DNA from: Pseudomonadota bacterium
Lineage (GTDB): Bacteria > Pseudomonadota > Gammaproteobacteria > Burkholderiales > Burkholderiaceae_C
Direction: 5' to 3'
Length of the DNA stretch: 43,338 nt
Assembly: GCA_029779845.1 (NCBI GenBank)
Contig: JAKOZT010000031.1
Coordinates: forward strand, 1 to 43,338
Position numbers and translations under genes: made by a program. Numbering within the stretch: the first letter of the stretch is position 1; every line of letters begins with the position of its first letter. Positions 1 through 9,639 of this stretch are shown here, piece by piece. The notes under the pieces are model-generated. The model was not told the DNA's origin. It saw only the letters and a program-made list of their open reading frames with translations, and searched no databases.

Positions 1-1807
1 CGTCGATGCCTTGACCGGTCTTGGACGACACGCCGATGAAGGGCGAATCACCACCGAACTCTTCCGGCACGACCTGCTCGGCCACCAGCTCGCTCTTCAC
101 GCGCTCGGCGTTGGCGTCCGGCTTGTCGATCTTGGTCATGGCGACCACGATGGGCACGCCGGCAGCCTTCGCGTGGTGGATGGCTTCCTTGGTCTGGGGC
201 ATGACGCCGTCATCCGCGGCACAAACCAGGATGACGATGTCGGTCGCCTTGGCGCCTCGTGCCCGCATGGCCGTGAAGGCCGCGTGACCCGGGGTATCCA
301 GGAAGGTGATCATGCCGCGCGGCGTTTCGACGTGATAAGCGCCGATGTGCTGCGTGATGCCGCCGGCTTCGCCTGCCGCGACGCGCGAACGACGGATGTA
401 GTCCAGCAGCGAGGTCTTGCCGTGGTCGACGTGACCCATGACGGTGACGACCGGTGCGCGCGACAGCGACTCGTGCTGCTGCTCGGCCGTGCCCTCTTCT
501 TCGAGGAAGGCGTCCGGATCGTCCAGCTTGGCGGCAAAGGCCTTGTGGCCCATTTCCTCGACGAGGATCATGGCCGTTTCCTGGTCGAGCTGTTGGTTGA
601 TCGTGACCATCTGGCCCAGCTTCATCAACTGCTTGATGACCTCGGCAGCCTTGACCGACATCTTGTGCGCGAGGTCGGCCACCGAGATGGTCTCGGGGAT
701 GTGCACCTCCTGCACCACCTGCTCGGTCGGCGGGCTGAAGCTCGAGCCGGCGCCCTCGCCGCGCTCGCCGCGGCGGCCGCCGCGCGGGGCGCGCCAGCCG
801 GCGCGCGCACCGCCGGCCGCGCCGTCGCTGCGGCCCTTCAGCGCGGCGCGCTTCTTGGCGGCATCGTCGGCCCAGCTCGACGACAGCTTCTCGGACTTCA
901 CCGACTTCTTGTCGCCCGGCTTGGCCGCGCCCGGCGCGGCGGCCGTGGTGGTCGTGGCGCCCGGCGTGCCGGCCTTCTTGTGGATCGTGCCCTTGATCTC
1001 GGTGGCCGGCTTGGCCGGCTCCTCGGGCTTCTTGGCCACGAGCACCTTCTTGGGCGCGTTCATCATCTCGCGGATGGCGCGCGCCTCGTCTTCGGCGGCC
1101 TTGCGGCGCTTGGCGAGGTCGGCGGCCTTCTGCGCTTCCTCGTTGGCCACGTCGGCGGCCTTGACGACACGCAGCGCGGGCTTGGGCGGCTCGGCCGGCG
1201 CCGGTGCCGGCGCGGCAACCGGCGGCTCGACGGCGGGGGCCGCGGCCTTGGCCTTCGGCTCCGGCTTGGCGGCGGCCGCAGCCAGCGCGGCGGCGGCCTC
1301 CTCGGCGGCGCGGCGCGCGGCTTCGGCGGCGCGCGCCTCGGCGGCTTCGCGCTCGCGCTTTTCCTGCTCCTCGCGCTGGCGGCGCTTTTCGGCCAGGTCT
1401 TCTTCCTGGCGGCGCAGCAGCTCGGCCTGGGCGCGCGCTTCTTCCTCGCGGCGCTTCAGCTCGGCCTCATCGATCACCGGCGCGGCGGGCTCGTCGGCCG
1501 GCACGTCGTCGCGCTTGACGAAGGTGCGCTTCTTGCGCACCTCGACCTGGATGGTGCGCGCCTTGCCGCTCGCATCGGCCTGCTTGATCTCGCTGGTCGA
1601 CTTGCGCGTCAGCGTGATCTTCTTGCGTTCGCCGCCGGCGGTGCCGTGGGCGGAGCGCAGGAAGTCGAGCAGGCGTTCCTTGTCCGCCTCGCTGAGCATG
1701 TCGTCGGCCGACGCCTTCTTGACGCCGGCGGACTGCAGCTGCTCGAGCAGTGCCGCGGCCGGGCGGTTCAGCTCGGCGGCGAGTTGGGCGACGGTGGTCG
1801 AAGCCAT
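1..1807 (-). CDS. infB: Translation initiation factor IF-2, C-terminus beyond the left edge
   Basis: IF-2 is the GTPase that places initiator fMet-tRNA on the 30S subunit and promotes 50S joining. About 602 residues are present. The start [13 protein letters not shown] begins the IF2_N helix-bundle domain. A long Ala/Arg/Glu-rich linker (roughly residues 100-350) follows, and then the G domain: G1 GHVDHGKT at about 458-465, DTPGH at 504-508, the G4 motif at 558-561, and G5 SSKTGQG near the edge. G4 reads TKID, where the canonical motif is NKID. Domains II-IV lie outside the window. The ATG at 1807-1805 is preceded by AAGGAA. It is the last visible gene of rimP-nusA-infB, 61 bp after nusA. The call is secure; the TKID variant may simply be a lineage trait. 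Confidence 0.97.
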   Translation of the reverse strand, partial: MASTTVAQLAAELNRPAAALLEQLQSAGVKKASADDMLSEADKERLLDFLRSAHGTAGGERKKITLTRKSTSEIKQADASGKARTIQVEVRKKRTFVKRDDVPADEPAAPVIDEAELKRREEEARAQAELLRRQEEDLAEKRRQREEQEKREREAAEARAAEAARRAAEEAAAALAAAAAKPEPKAKAAAPAVEPPVAAPAPAPAEPPKPALRVVKAADVANEEAQKAADLAKRRKAAEDEARAIREMMNAPKKVLVAKKPEEPAKPATEIKGTIHKKAGTPGATTTTAAAPGAAKPGDKKSVKSEKLSSSWADDAAKKRAALKGRSDGAAGGARAGWRAPRGGRRGERGEGAGSSFSPPTEQVVQEVHIPETISVADLAHKMSVKAAEVIKQLMKLGQMVTINQQLDQETAMILVEEMGHKAFAAKLDDPDAFLEEEGTAEQQHESLSRAPVVTVMGHVDHGKTSLLDYIRRSRVAAGEAGGITQHIGAYHVETPRGMITFLDTPGHAAFTAMRARGAKATDIVILVCAADDGVMPQTKEAIHHAKAAGVPIVVAMTKIDKPDANAERVKSELVAEQVVPEEFGGDSPFIGVSSKTGQGID

Positions 1808-1826
1808 TGTGGGTGTTCCTTGCTGG

Positions 1827-1846
1827 GTCTAGCTCTGTCTAGCTCT
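1827..1846. repeat. Tandem 10-bp direct repeat upstream of infB
   Basis: The decamer GTCTAGCTCT occurs twice head to tail in the 61-bp nusA-infB spacer, just upstream of the infB ribosome binding site. A partial third unit (ATCTCT) follows. The role is unknown; it may be simple slippage in a spacer. Confidence 0.6.
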
Positions 1847-1868
1847 ATCTCTCGTGGCGGCGTCGGGC

Positions 1869-3359
1869 TCAGGCGGTGAACCAGTGCTCGCGCGCCTTCA
1901 TGATCAACGCCTTGGCCTGCGCCTCGTCGACGCCGGTCATCTCGGTCAGCTCGTCGACCGCCAGGTCGGCGAGATCGTCGCGGGTGTGGATGCCGCCGTC
2001 GGCGAGCCGGGCGATCAGCTCGGGCGCCAGGCCGTGGCCGTCGAGTTCGAGGTCGCGCAGGTCCTGCGAGACCTCCTCGACCTTCTCCTCGCGCGCGATC
2101 TCCATCGTCAGCAGCGCATCCTTGGCGCGGGTGCGCAGCTCGGTGACGGTGTCCTCGTCGAAGCTCTCGATCTCGAGCATCTCCTGCATCGGCACGTAGG
2201 CCACTTCCTCCAGGCTGGTGAAGCCCTCGGCGATCAGGATGTCGGCGACTTCCTCGTCGACGTCGAGCTTGTCGACGAAGAGCTTGCGGATCACGTCGCT
2301 CTCGGCGGCCTGCTTCGAGGCCGACTCCTCGGCGGTCATGATGTTGATGCGCCAGCCGGTCAGCTCGGAGGCCAGGCGCACGTTCTGGCCGCCGCGGCCG
2401 ATCGCGATCGCGAGGTTCTCCTCGTCGACCACCACGTCCATCGCGTGGCGCTCCTCGTCGACGACGATGGACTGCACGTTGGCCGGCGCCAGCGCGCCGA
2501 TCACGAACTGCGCCGGGTCGTCCGACCACAGCACGATGTCGACGCGCTCGCCGGCCAGCTCGTTGGTGACCGCGGTGACGCGCGAGCCGCGCACGCCGAC
2601 GCAGGTGCCGATCGGGTCGACGCGCTTGTCGTGCGACACCACCGCGATCTTGGCGCGGCTGCCGGGGTCGCGCGCGCAGCTCTTGATCTCGAGAAGGCCC
2701 TGCTCGATCTCGGGCACTTCCTGGCGGAACAGCTCGATCATGAAGCCCGGGGCCGAGCGCGACAGGATGATCTGCGGCCCGCGCAGCGTCGGGTCGACGT
2801 CGAGGATGAAGGCGCGCACGCGGTCGCCGCTGCGCAGGTTCTCCTTCGGGATCATCTCGTTGCGGCGCAGCCGGCCCTCGACGCGGCCCGACTCGACGAC
2901 GATGTCGCCCTTGTCCAGGCGCTTGACGGTGCCGACGAAGATCTTGTCGCCGCGCGACAGGAAGTCGTTGAGCAGCTGCTCGCGCTCGGCGTCGCGGATC
3001 TTCTGCAGGATCACCTGCTTGGCCGCCTGCGCGCCGATGCGGCCGATCGACACCGACTCGACCGGCTCCTCGATGTAGTCGTCGACCTCGATGTCGGCAA
3101 TCTGCTCCTTGGCCTCGAACAGCAGGATCTCGGAGTCGGGCAGCTGCAGACCGGCTTCATCGGGCACCACGTGCCAGCGGCGGAAGGTCTCGTACTCGCC
3201 GCTCTCGCGGTCGACCGACACGCGCATGTCGACTTCGCCGCCGTGCAGCTTCTTCGAGGCCGAGGCCAGCGCGGCCTCGACCGCGCCGAACACCACCTCG
3301 CGATCCACGCTCTTCTCGCGCGAGATGGCATCCACCAGCATCAACAATTCGCGGTTCAT
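1869..3359 (-). CDS. nusA: Transcription termination/antitermination factor NusA
   Basis: NusA binds RNA polymerase, modulates pausing and intrinsic termination, and takes part in Nus-dependent antitermination. The 496 residues match the usual proteobacterial length. The N-terminal polymerase-binding domain ([16 protein letters not shown] at the start) is followed by an S1 domain at about 135-200 ([23 protein letters not shown]), two KH domains at about 200-345 ([31 protein letters not shown]), and two C-terminal acidic repeats (about 360-420 and 435-490). The start overlaps the rimP stop as ATGA, so translation is probably coupled. The order rimP-nusA-infB is the classical one. E. coli NusA represses its own operon by termination in the leader; see the hairpin at 3945-3973. 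Confidence 0.98.
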   Translation of the reverse strand: MNRELLMLVDAISREKSVDREVVFGAVEAALASASKKLHGGEVDMRVSVDRESGEYETFRRWHVVPDEAGLQLPDSEILLFEAKEQIADIEVDDYIEEPVESVSIGRIGAQAAKQVILQKIRDAEREQLLNDFLSRGDKIFVGTVKRLDKGDIVVESGRVEGRLRRNEMIPKENLRSGDRVRAFILDVDPTLRGPQIILSRSAPGFMIELFRQEVPEIEQGLLEIKSCARDPGSRAKIAVVSHDKRVDPIGTCVGVRGSRVTAVTNELAGERVDIVLWSDDPAQFVIGALAPANVQSIVVDEERHAMDVVVDEENLAIAIGRGGQNVRLASELTGWRINIMTAEESASKQAAESDVIRKLFVDKLDVDEEVADILIAEGFTSLEEVAYVPMQEMLEIESFDEDTVTELRTRAKDALLTMEIAREEKVEEVSQDLRDLELDGHGLAPELIARLADGGIHTRDDLADLAVDELTEMTGVDEAQAKALIMKAREHWFTA

Positions 3360-3901
3360 CGCTCACGACCTCCGTCTGCCTCTTGCACAGGTGCGGCCAC
3401 GTCGGCAGCGGGCTTCGCGGCGGCGCCTCGGCGCCCCTTGAAGTCGACCACCGGCACCAGCCGGGCCTCGCGCACTTCGTCGAGTGAAAAATCCAGTGCC
3501 TGATCGGTCTTGCCGTCGTGGAAGACGATGCGCCAGCCCTCGCCCTCGCCCGGCTGCAGCACGCCGCTGTACTTCTTGCGGCCCTGGAAGGCCAGCTTGA
3601 GCGTCAGCTCGACGGCAGCACCGGCGAAGCGCGCATAGTCGGCCGGCTTCTTCAGCGGCCGGTCCAGCCCCGGCGAGGAGACCTCGAGCCGCGCGTAGGC
3701 GCAGTTCTCGACCTCCAGCACGTGCTGCAGCTGGCGCGTGACGCGCTCGCAATCGTCGACGGTGACGAACTCGCCGGCCGGGTCGCCCGCGACGCGGTCG
3801 ATGTAGACGCGCAGCAGGCCGCCCGCGCTGCGCTCGGTGTCCACGAGCTCGTAGCCCAGACCGGTCACGGTGCGTTCGACGGCGTCTTGCCAACTCGTCA
3901 C
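3356..3901 (-). CDS. rimP: Ribosome maturation factor RimP
   Basis: RimP acts in late 30S subunit maturation. The 181-residue reading starts at a GTG at 3901 ([12 protein letters not shown]), with AAAAGG about 11 nt upstream. The frame stays open further upstream, but that extension has no family similarity and runs through the leader hairpin and promoter, so I reject it. Visible features are the N-terminal alpha/beta domain ([23 protein letters not shown]), the conserved [17 protein letters not shown] segment, [15 protein letters not shown] at about 90-105, and the SH3-like C-terminal domain (GRKKYSGVL onward). The tail after about residue 160 is Ala/Lys-rich and probably disordered. First gene of the operon, overlapping nusA by 4 nt. 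Confidence 0.93.
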   Translation of the reverse strand: MTSWQDAVERTVTGLGYELVDTERSAGGLLRVYIDRVAGDPAGEFVTVDDCERVTRQLQHVLEVENCAYARLEVSSPGLDRPLKKPADYARFAGAAVELTLKLAFQGRKKYSGVLQPGEGEGWRIVFHDGKTDQALDFSLDEVREARLVPVVDFKGRRGAAAKPAADVAAPVQEADGGRER

Positions 3902-3944
3902 TGGTTCGTCAACCTTTTCAAGAACTTCGAAAAACGTTTCGAGC

Positions 3945-3973
3945 AAAAAAAATGGGCTGGAAGAATCCGCCCA
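3945..3973 (-). terminator. Intrinsic-terminator-like hairpin in the rimP-nusA-infB leader (putative attenuator)
   Basis: Read on the minus strand, TGGGC-GGA pairs with TCC-(A)-GCCCA across a TTCT loop (3953-3973), followed at once by eight U (A run at 3945-3952). It lies between the predicted promoter (3997-4025) and the rimP GTG at 3901, so it would act on the operon's own transcript. No minus-strand gene lies upstream that it could terminate. A second small stem (TCGAAA/CGTT/TTTCGA) follows the U run. In E. coli, terminators in the leader of this operon and NusA autoregulation are established. Function here is inferred. Confidence 0.7.
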
Positions 3974-3996
3974 CGCAGCTTTCTCGAAAATAGCAG

Positions 3997-4025
3997 ATTG
4001 TAGCGTGCCGCGCAGGTACCGGCAA
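3997..4025 (-). promoter_or_regulatory. Predicted sigma-70 promoter of rimP-nusA-infB
   Basis: On the minus strand, a -35 box TTGCCG (4025-4020) is followed by a 17-bp spacer and a -10 box TACAAT (4002-3997). Transcription would begin near 3990, giving a leader of about 90 nt with the hairpin at 3945-3973. A perfect TTGACA lies further upstream (4041-4036), but its spacing to this -10 is too long for it to serve as the -35. Confidence 0.65.
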
Positions 4026-4114
4026 GCCGGCCGGCTGTCAAGTGGGGCCGGGGCGGCTCGAGTGCATGCCAAAATCCGGCCCCTTCACCTCAGAACGAGC
4101 GACACGGAGATTCC

Positions 4115-4900
4115 ATGGGCTTTCTCGCCGGCAAGCGCCTTCTCATCACCGGAGTGCTGAACAACCGTTCGATCGCCTACGGCATCGCGCAGGCCTGCCA
4201 CCGCGAAGGCGCCGAGCTGGCCTTCAGCTACCAGGGCGAGCGCTTCAAGGAGCGCATCGCCGAGTTCGCCGCCGAATTCGGCTCGACGCTGACCTTCGAC
4301 TGCGACGTCGGCGACGACGCGCAGATCGCCGCGCTGTTCGCCGATCTGTCCAAGACCTGGCCGCAGTTCGACGGCTTCGTGCACTCGATCGGCTTCGCGC
4401 CGCGCGAGGCGATCGCCGGCGACTTCCTCGACGGCCTGTCGCGCGAGAACTTCCGCATCGCGCACGACATCTCGGCCTACAGCTTCCCGGCGATGGCCAA
4501 GGCGGCACTGCCGATGCTGCGCGAGGGCTCGTCGCTGCTGACGCTGTCGTACCTCGGCGCGGTGCGCTACGTGCCCCACTACAACACGATGGGGCTGGCC
4601 AAGGCCTCGCTGGAATCAAGCGTGCGCTACCTGGCGCATTCGCTGGGCGCGCGCGGCATCCGCGTCAACGGCCTGTCGGCCGGCCCGATCAAGACGCTGG
4701 CGGCCTCGGGCATCAAGGACTTCGGCAAGCTGCTGGCCGACTTCGCCGCGATGACGCCGATCCGCCGCGCCATCACGATCGAGGACGTGGGCAACACCGC
4801 CGCCTTCCTGCTGTCCGACCTGGCCTCGGGCATCAGCGCCGAGATCACCTACGTCGACGGCGGCTTCAGCCACGTGATGGCCGGCGCGAACGCCGCTTGA
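4115..4900 (+). CDS. fabI: Enoyl-[acyl-carrier-protein] reductase (NADH) FabI
   Basis: FabI carries out the last reduction in each cycle of type II fatty acid elongation, converting enoyl-ACP to acyl-ACP. The 261-residue short-chain dehydrogenase fold shows the FabI cofactor loop ([13 protein letters not shown], about 13-25) and the catalytic segment YNTMGLAK, with Tyr156 and Lys163, the same numbers as in E. coli FabI. SYLGA lies just before it. The substrate-loop region [13 protein letters not shown] is also typical. The ATG has CGGAGA upstream. The gene is divergent from rimP; I could not find a convincing -35/-10 pair on this strand. It converges with the next gene, 3 bp between stops. 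Confidence 0.98.
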   Translation: MGFLAGKRLLITGVLNNRSIAYGIAQACHREGAELAFSYQGERFKERIAEFAAEFGSTLTFDCDVGDDAQIAALFADLSKTWPQFDGFVHSIGFAPREAIAGDFLDGLSRENFRIAHDISAYSFPAMAKAALPMLREGSSLLTLSYLGAVRYVPHYNTMGLAKASLESSVRYLAHSLGARGIRVNGLSAGPIKTLAASGIKDFGKLLADFAAMTPIRRAITIEDVGNTAAFLLSDLASGISAEITYVDGGFSHVMAGANAA

Positions 4901-4903
4901 TCC

Positions 4904-5785
4904 TCACAGCGCTTGGAGGATCTCCCGGCGTTTTTGCTGGTATTCCTCTTCGCTGATCAGGTTGCGCTCGCGCAGGCGCTTGAGCGTGACGAGGCGCTGC
5001 TCGATCTCATCGGCCGAGGCCGGCGCGGCCTTCGGTGCAGGCGCCAACGCGGGCGCCACGGCTTGAGGCGCCGGTGCCGGCGGCGCCACCACGGCGGGCA
5101 GCACCGCCGGCGCGGGCGCCGCCACCGGCGCCGCCACGGCCGCGCGCTGCAGAGGAATCACCAGCCAGTCGGCGCGCTTCAGCGTCGCGCCCGGATCCTG
5201 CAGGCTCACCGCGCCGGCCGCGCCACGCGAGCCGAAGGTGAAGCTCGGCGGGATGCGCGAGCCGATCGCCGCGTCGACAAAATCGCGCCGCGCCTCGTGC
5301 ACGATCAGGTTCAGCGCATCGCCCTGCACGAACAGCCGCGCGGTCAGCCCGGTGGGCGTGCGCAGGATGCCTTCGCCGCGCCGGTGCGTGCTCAGCAGCA
5401 GCAGGTCGTCGCCCGGCCCGGCCACCGACAGCGCCTCGGCCAGCGGCTCGATCAGATCGCTCAGCTCGTCGGGGTGGAACAGCGGCGCGGTGCTGCTCCT
5501 GCCCGTCACCAGCCGCGCCGGCGCGAGCAGCGCGCGCAGCGTCTCGGGCGCGATCGTCGCCGGCTGCTGGTTGGGCGGCGCGCCGCTCTCGCGCTCGGCG
5601 CGCTGGATCGCGGTGTACTCGCCGATGCGCCAGATGCGCCGCTCGGCCGGCACCGCGGCCTTGTCGCCCGAGGCCGATTTCGAGCCGAACAGGAAGTCGG
5701 TCCAGGACGCGGCTTGCGCCGCCGTCGTGATGCCCAGGGCGAGGCCGAGAGCGGCCGGCGCGAGCCAGCGTGATGCGCGAATCAA
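4904..5785 (-). CDS. Secreted protein with a C-terminal SHOCT-like domain, function unknown
   Basis: Residues 1-25 are a Sec signal peptide (MIRASRWLAPAALGLALG...AQA|ASW). The mature part has a folded region at about 45-215 with no motif I recognise. A Pro/Ala-rich linker (about 215-255) follows, and a C-terminal helical segment EIEQRLVTLKRLRERNLISE...LQAL that looks like a SHOCT (short C-terminal) domain. SHOCT domains occur at the ends of many unrelated proteins, and their role is poorly defined. The gene starts 12 bp after glk on the same strand, so the two are probably cotranscribed. Whether it has any link to sugar metabolism is unknown. Confidence 0.8.
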   Translation of the reverse strand: MIRASRWLAPAALGLALGITTAAQAASWTDFLFGSKSASGDKAAVPAERRIWRIGEYTAIQRAERESGAPPNQQPATIAPETLRALLAPARLVTGRSSTAPLFHPDELSDLIEPLAEALSVAGPGDDLLLLSTHRRGEGILRTPTGLTARLFVQGDALNLIVHEARRDFVDAAIGSRIPPSFTFGSRGAAGAVSLQDPGATLKRADWLVIPLQRAAVAAPVAAPAPAVLPAVVAPPAPAPQAVAPALAPAPKAAPASADEIEQRLVTLKRLRERNLISEEEYQQKRREILQAL

Positions 5786-5797
5786 GATTGCTGTCTC

Positions 5798-6772
5798 CTA
5801 CAAGTCTTCCAGGGCCCGCGCCGCCCCCAGCAATGCCGGCGAGGTGCTCGCCTGCACGACGAAGGTCGGGATGCCGCGCAGGTAGTCGGCGAAGCGCCCC
5901 TTGGCCTCGAAGCGCTCGCGAAAGGCCGAGCGGTCGATCGCGTCGCCCAGGCGCGGCACGATGCCGCCGCCAATGTACATGCCGCCGCGCGCCCCCAGCG
6001 ACAGCGCGAGGTTGCCCGCCACCGTGCCGAGGAAGGCGAAGAGCAGCTCCACCGCCTGCACCGCACGCGCCTCGCCCGCCTGCGCGCGCGCGCTGATCGC
6101 GGCGGCGTCGAGCGCTTCGACGGCCGCGCCGTCCAGTTCGCACAGCGCGGCGTGCAGGTTCACCAGGCCGGGGCCCGACACCGCGCGTTCCGCCGACGCA
6201 TGGCCGAAGCGCTCGCGCAGCCGCGCGATCACGGCGTCTTCCAGCGCCGTGGCACCGGCCAGCGTGACGTGGCCGCCCTCGCCGTTGATGGGGATCGCGC
6301 CGCGTCCGCCCTGCGCCGGCAGCAGACCCGAGACGCCCAGCCCGGTGCCCGGCCCAATCAGCCCGAGCGGCGCGTGCGCCGCCGGCGCGCCCGGTCCGAC
6401 CTGGCGCAGATCGACCGGCCGCAGCGCCGGCAGCGCCAGCGCCAGCGCGGTGAAGTCGTTGATGACGAGCAGGCGCTCCATCCCGAACTCGGCGCGCACC
6501 GCCTCGATCGAGAACTGCCAGTCGTGGTTGGTCATGCGCACCAGGTCGCCGACCACCGGGTTGGCGATGCCGATCGCACACCAGCGCGGCGCGCCCAGCG
6601 CGTGCTCGTCGAGGTAGTGGCGCATCGCGTCCTGCAGCGAGGCGTGTTCGGCGCAGCGGTAGCTGGCCGGCTCGGCGATCCCGGCGCCCGGTGCGCTCAC
6701 CCAGGCGAAGCGCGCGTTGGTGCCGCCGATGTCGCCGAGCAGGCGCGGGAAGGTGTCGTTGGACGAAGCCAT
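5798..6772 (-). CDS. glk: Glucokinase (intact catalytic residues)
   Basis: Glk phosphorylates cytoplasmic glucose with ATP to glucose-6-phosphate. The 324-residue protein belongs to the bacterial glucokinase family (PF02685 type). Visible are the phosphate-1 motif GDIGGTNARFAW near the N-terminus, LLVINDFTALA with Asn105 and the catalytic Asp106, the GPGTGLGVSGL phosphate-2 loop, EGGH (Glu165, His168), and C-terminal GGGIVPRLGDAIDRS. I chose the ATG at 6772; an in-frame GTG four codons upstream (6784) is possible. Neither has a good Shine-Dalgarno sequence, while a strong GGAGGAG lies 38 nt before the ATG with no in-frame start near it. The predicted promoter at 6863-6891 carries an RpiR/HexR-like site. 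A paralogue with an altered active site lies at 15361-17217. Confidence 0.95.
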   Translation of the reverse strand: MASSNDTFPRLLGDIGGTNARFAWVSAPGAGIAEPASYRCAEHASLQDAMRHYLDEHALGAPRWCAIGIANPVVGDLVRMTNHDWQFSIEAVRAEFGMERLLVINDFTALALALPALRPVDLRQVGPGAPAAHAPLGLIGPGTGLGVSGLLPAQGGRGAIPINGEGGHVTLAGATALEDAVIARLRERFGHASAERAVSGPGLVNLHAALCELDGAAVEALDAAAISARAQAGEARAVQAVELLFAFLGTVAGNLALSLGARGGMYIGGGIVPRLGDAIDRSAFRERFEAKGRFADYLRGIPTFVVQASTSPALLGAARALEDL

Positions 6773-6862
6773 GAGTCGGTGCACGAAGTATCGGCGACAA
6801 CGCGAGCAGGCTCCTCCGCGCCGCGCGCGCCTTGCCAGCAGCTGCTTGTCGTTCTGCGGCGC

Positions 6863-6891
6863 AATGTAGCCAAACTACTCTTTCTTCACAA
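6863..6891 (-). promoter_or_regulatory. Predicted glk promoter
   Basis: On the minus strand, -35 TTGTGA (6891-6886), a 17-bp spacer and -10 TACATT (6868-6863). Each box matches 4 of 6 consensus bases. The operator-like site 6865-6879 covers most of the -10 and part of the spacer, as expected for a repressor that blocks polymerase binding. Confidence 0.55.
6865..6879. promoter_or_regulatory. RpiR/HexR-like operator A (glk side)
   Basis: TGTAGCCAAACTACT contains the inverted pair GTAG-N5-CTAC. It resembles the published HexR pattern TGTARTNNNAYTACA, differing at two of the twelve defined positions. It overlaps the predicted glk -10. The likely ligand is the RpiR domain encoded at 15361-17217, which is an inference. 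Confidence 0.6.
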
Positions 6892-6917
6892 CCAGGGTTC
6901 GCCACCTGAAGATTTTC

Positions 6918-6942
6918 CAGTTGCGTTGATCCGACGCAACTG
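6918..6942. repeat. Perfect 9-bp inverted repeat, possible second regulator site
   Basis: CAGTTGCGT (6918-6926) and ACGCAACTG (6934-6942) are exact inverse complements separated by TGATCCG. An extra CGCAAC half-site lies at 6955-6960, exactly 20 bp after the CGCAAC of the right arm, which is about two helical turns. The repeat lies between the two divergent promoters, about 60-90 bp upstream of the predicted lamB start, where an activator could bind. There is no U run on either side, so a terminator is unlikely. Confidence 0.5.
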
Positions 6943-6977
6943 AGAGGACACTTTCGCAACACCGGTGTAAACCCGCG

Positions 6978-7006
6978 TTCACGACCTGTAGTGCCACTAC
7001 TAAAGT
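6978..7006 (+). promoter_or_regulatory. Predicted promoter of the lamB-malKEFG operon
   Basis: -35 TTCACG (6978-6983), 17-bp spacer, -10 TAAAGT (7001-7006), four matches in each box. Operator B fills the spacer and touches the first -10 base, and operator C lies about 30-45 nt into the predicted transcript. The boxes are weak. The support comes from the spacing and from the same operator-in-spacer design as at glk. Confidence 0.45.
6987..7001. promoter_or_regulatory. RpiR/HexR-like operator B (lamB promoter spacer)
   Basis: TGTAGTGCCACTACT matches the HexR pattern TGTARTNNNAYTACA at all defined positions except the last base. It is the best of the three sites and lies between the predicted -35 and -10 boxes of the maltodextrin operon. 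Confidence 0.65.
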
Positions 7007-7035
7007 CCGCCCCGACTCAAAACTACAAAACAACG

Positions 7036-7050
7036 TGTAGTCGAGCTACT
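7036..7050. promoter_or_regulatory. RpiR/HexR-like operator C (lamB leader)
   Basis: TGTAGTCGAGCTACT, two mismatches to the HexR pattern, centred 49 bp after operator B and just downstream of the predicted transcription start. An upstream ACTACA half-site (7022-7027) forms an additional outward-facing pair with its TGTAG. Confidence 0.55.
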
Positions 7051-7106
7051 TCCGCATCCCCCGAGCCGGCCAGGTCCGGCATCAGTCCCCCAAGCACAAC
7101 CACTGA

Positions 7107-8420
<1,314 letters not shown>

Positions 8421-8432
8421 TCTGACGCAGCC

Positions 8433-8467
8433 GCGCGCGCAGGCTGTCACGAGCAGCCTGCGCGCGC
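8433..8467 (+). terminator. Strong intercistronic hairpin between lamB and malK, no U run
   Basis: GCGCGCGCAGGCTG (8433-8446) pairs perfectly with CAGCCTGCGCGCGC (8454-8467) around a 7-nt loop, in the 78-bp spacer. No U tract follows, so it is better read as a partial terminator or as a 3'-end stabiliser that keeps porin mRNA more abundant than the transporter mRNA. The stem is certain from the sequence; the role is inferred. Confidence 0.6.
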
Positions 8468-8498
8468 AACGCATTCCACACCCGCAGCGCAGCACCCC

Positions 8499-9602
<1,104 letters not shown>

Positions 9603-9639
9603 TTCCATCCCACGACTTCAACCCCGAAGGAGAGCTCTC

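Noticed and set aside
11..1879. Long open frames on the plus strand across infB and nusA
   Set aside because: They are His/Arg/Leu-rich antisense shadows that arise from GC-rich third positions; the minus-strand proteins are unmistakable.
3902..4072. N-terminal extension of RimP
   Set aside because: It would translate the promoter and leader hairpin, and it has no similarity to RimP.
4070..4075. CAAAAT as a fabI -10 box
   Set aside because: No acceptable -35 sequence lies 16-18 bp upstream.
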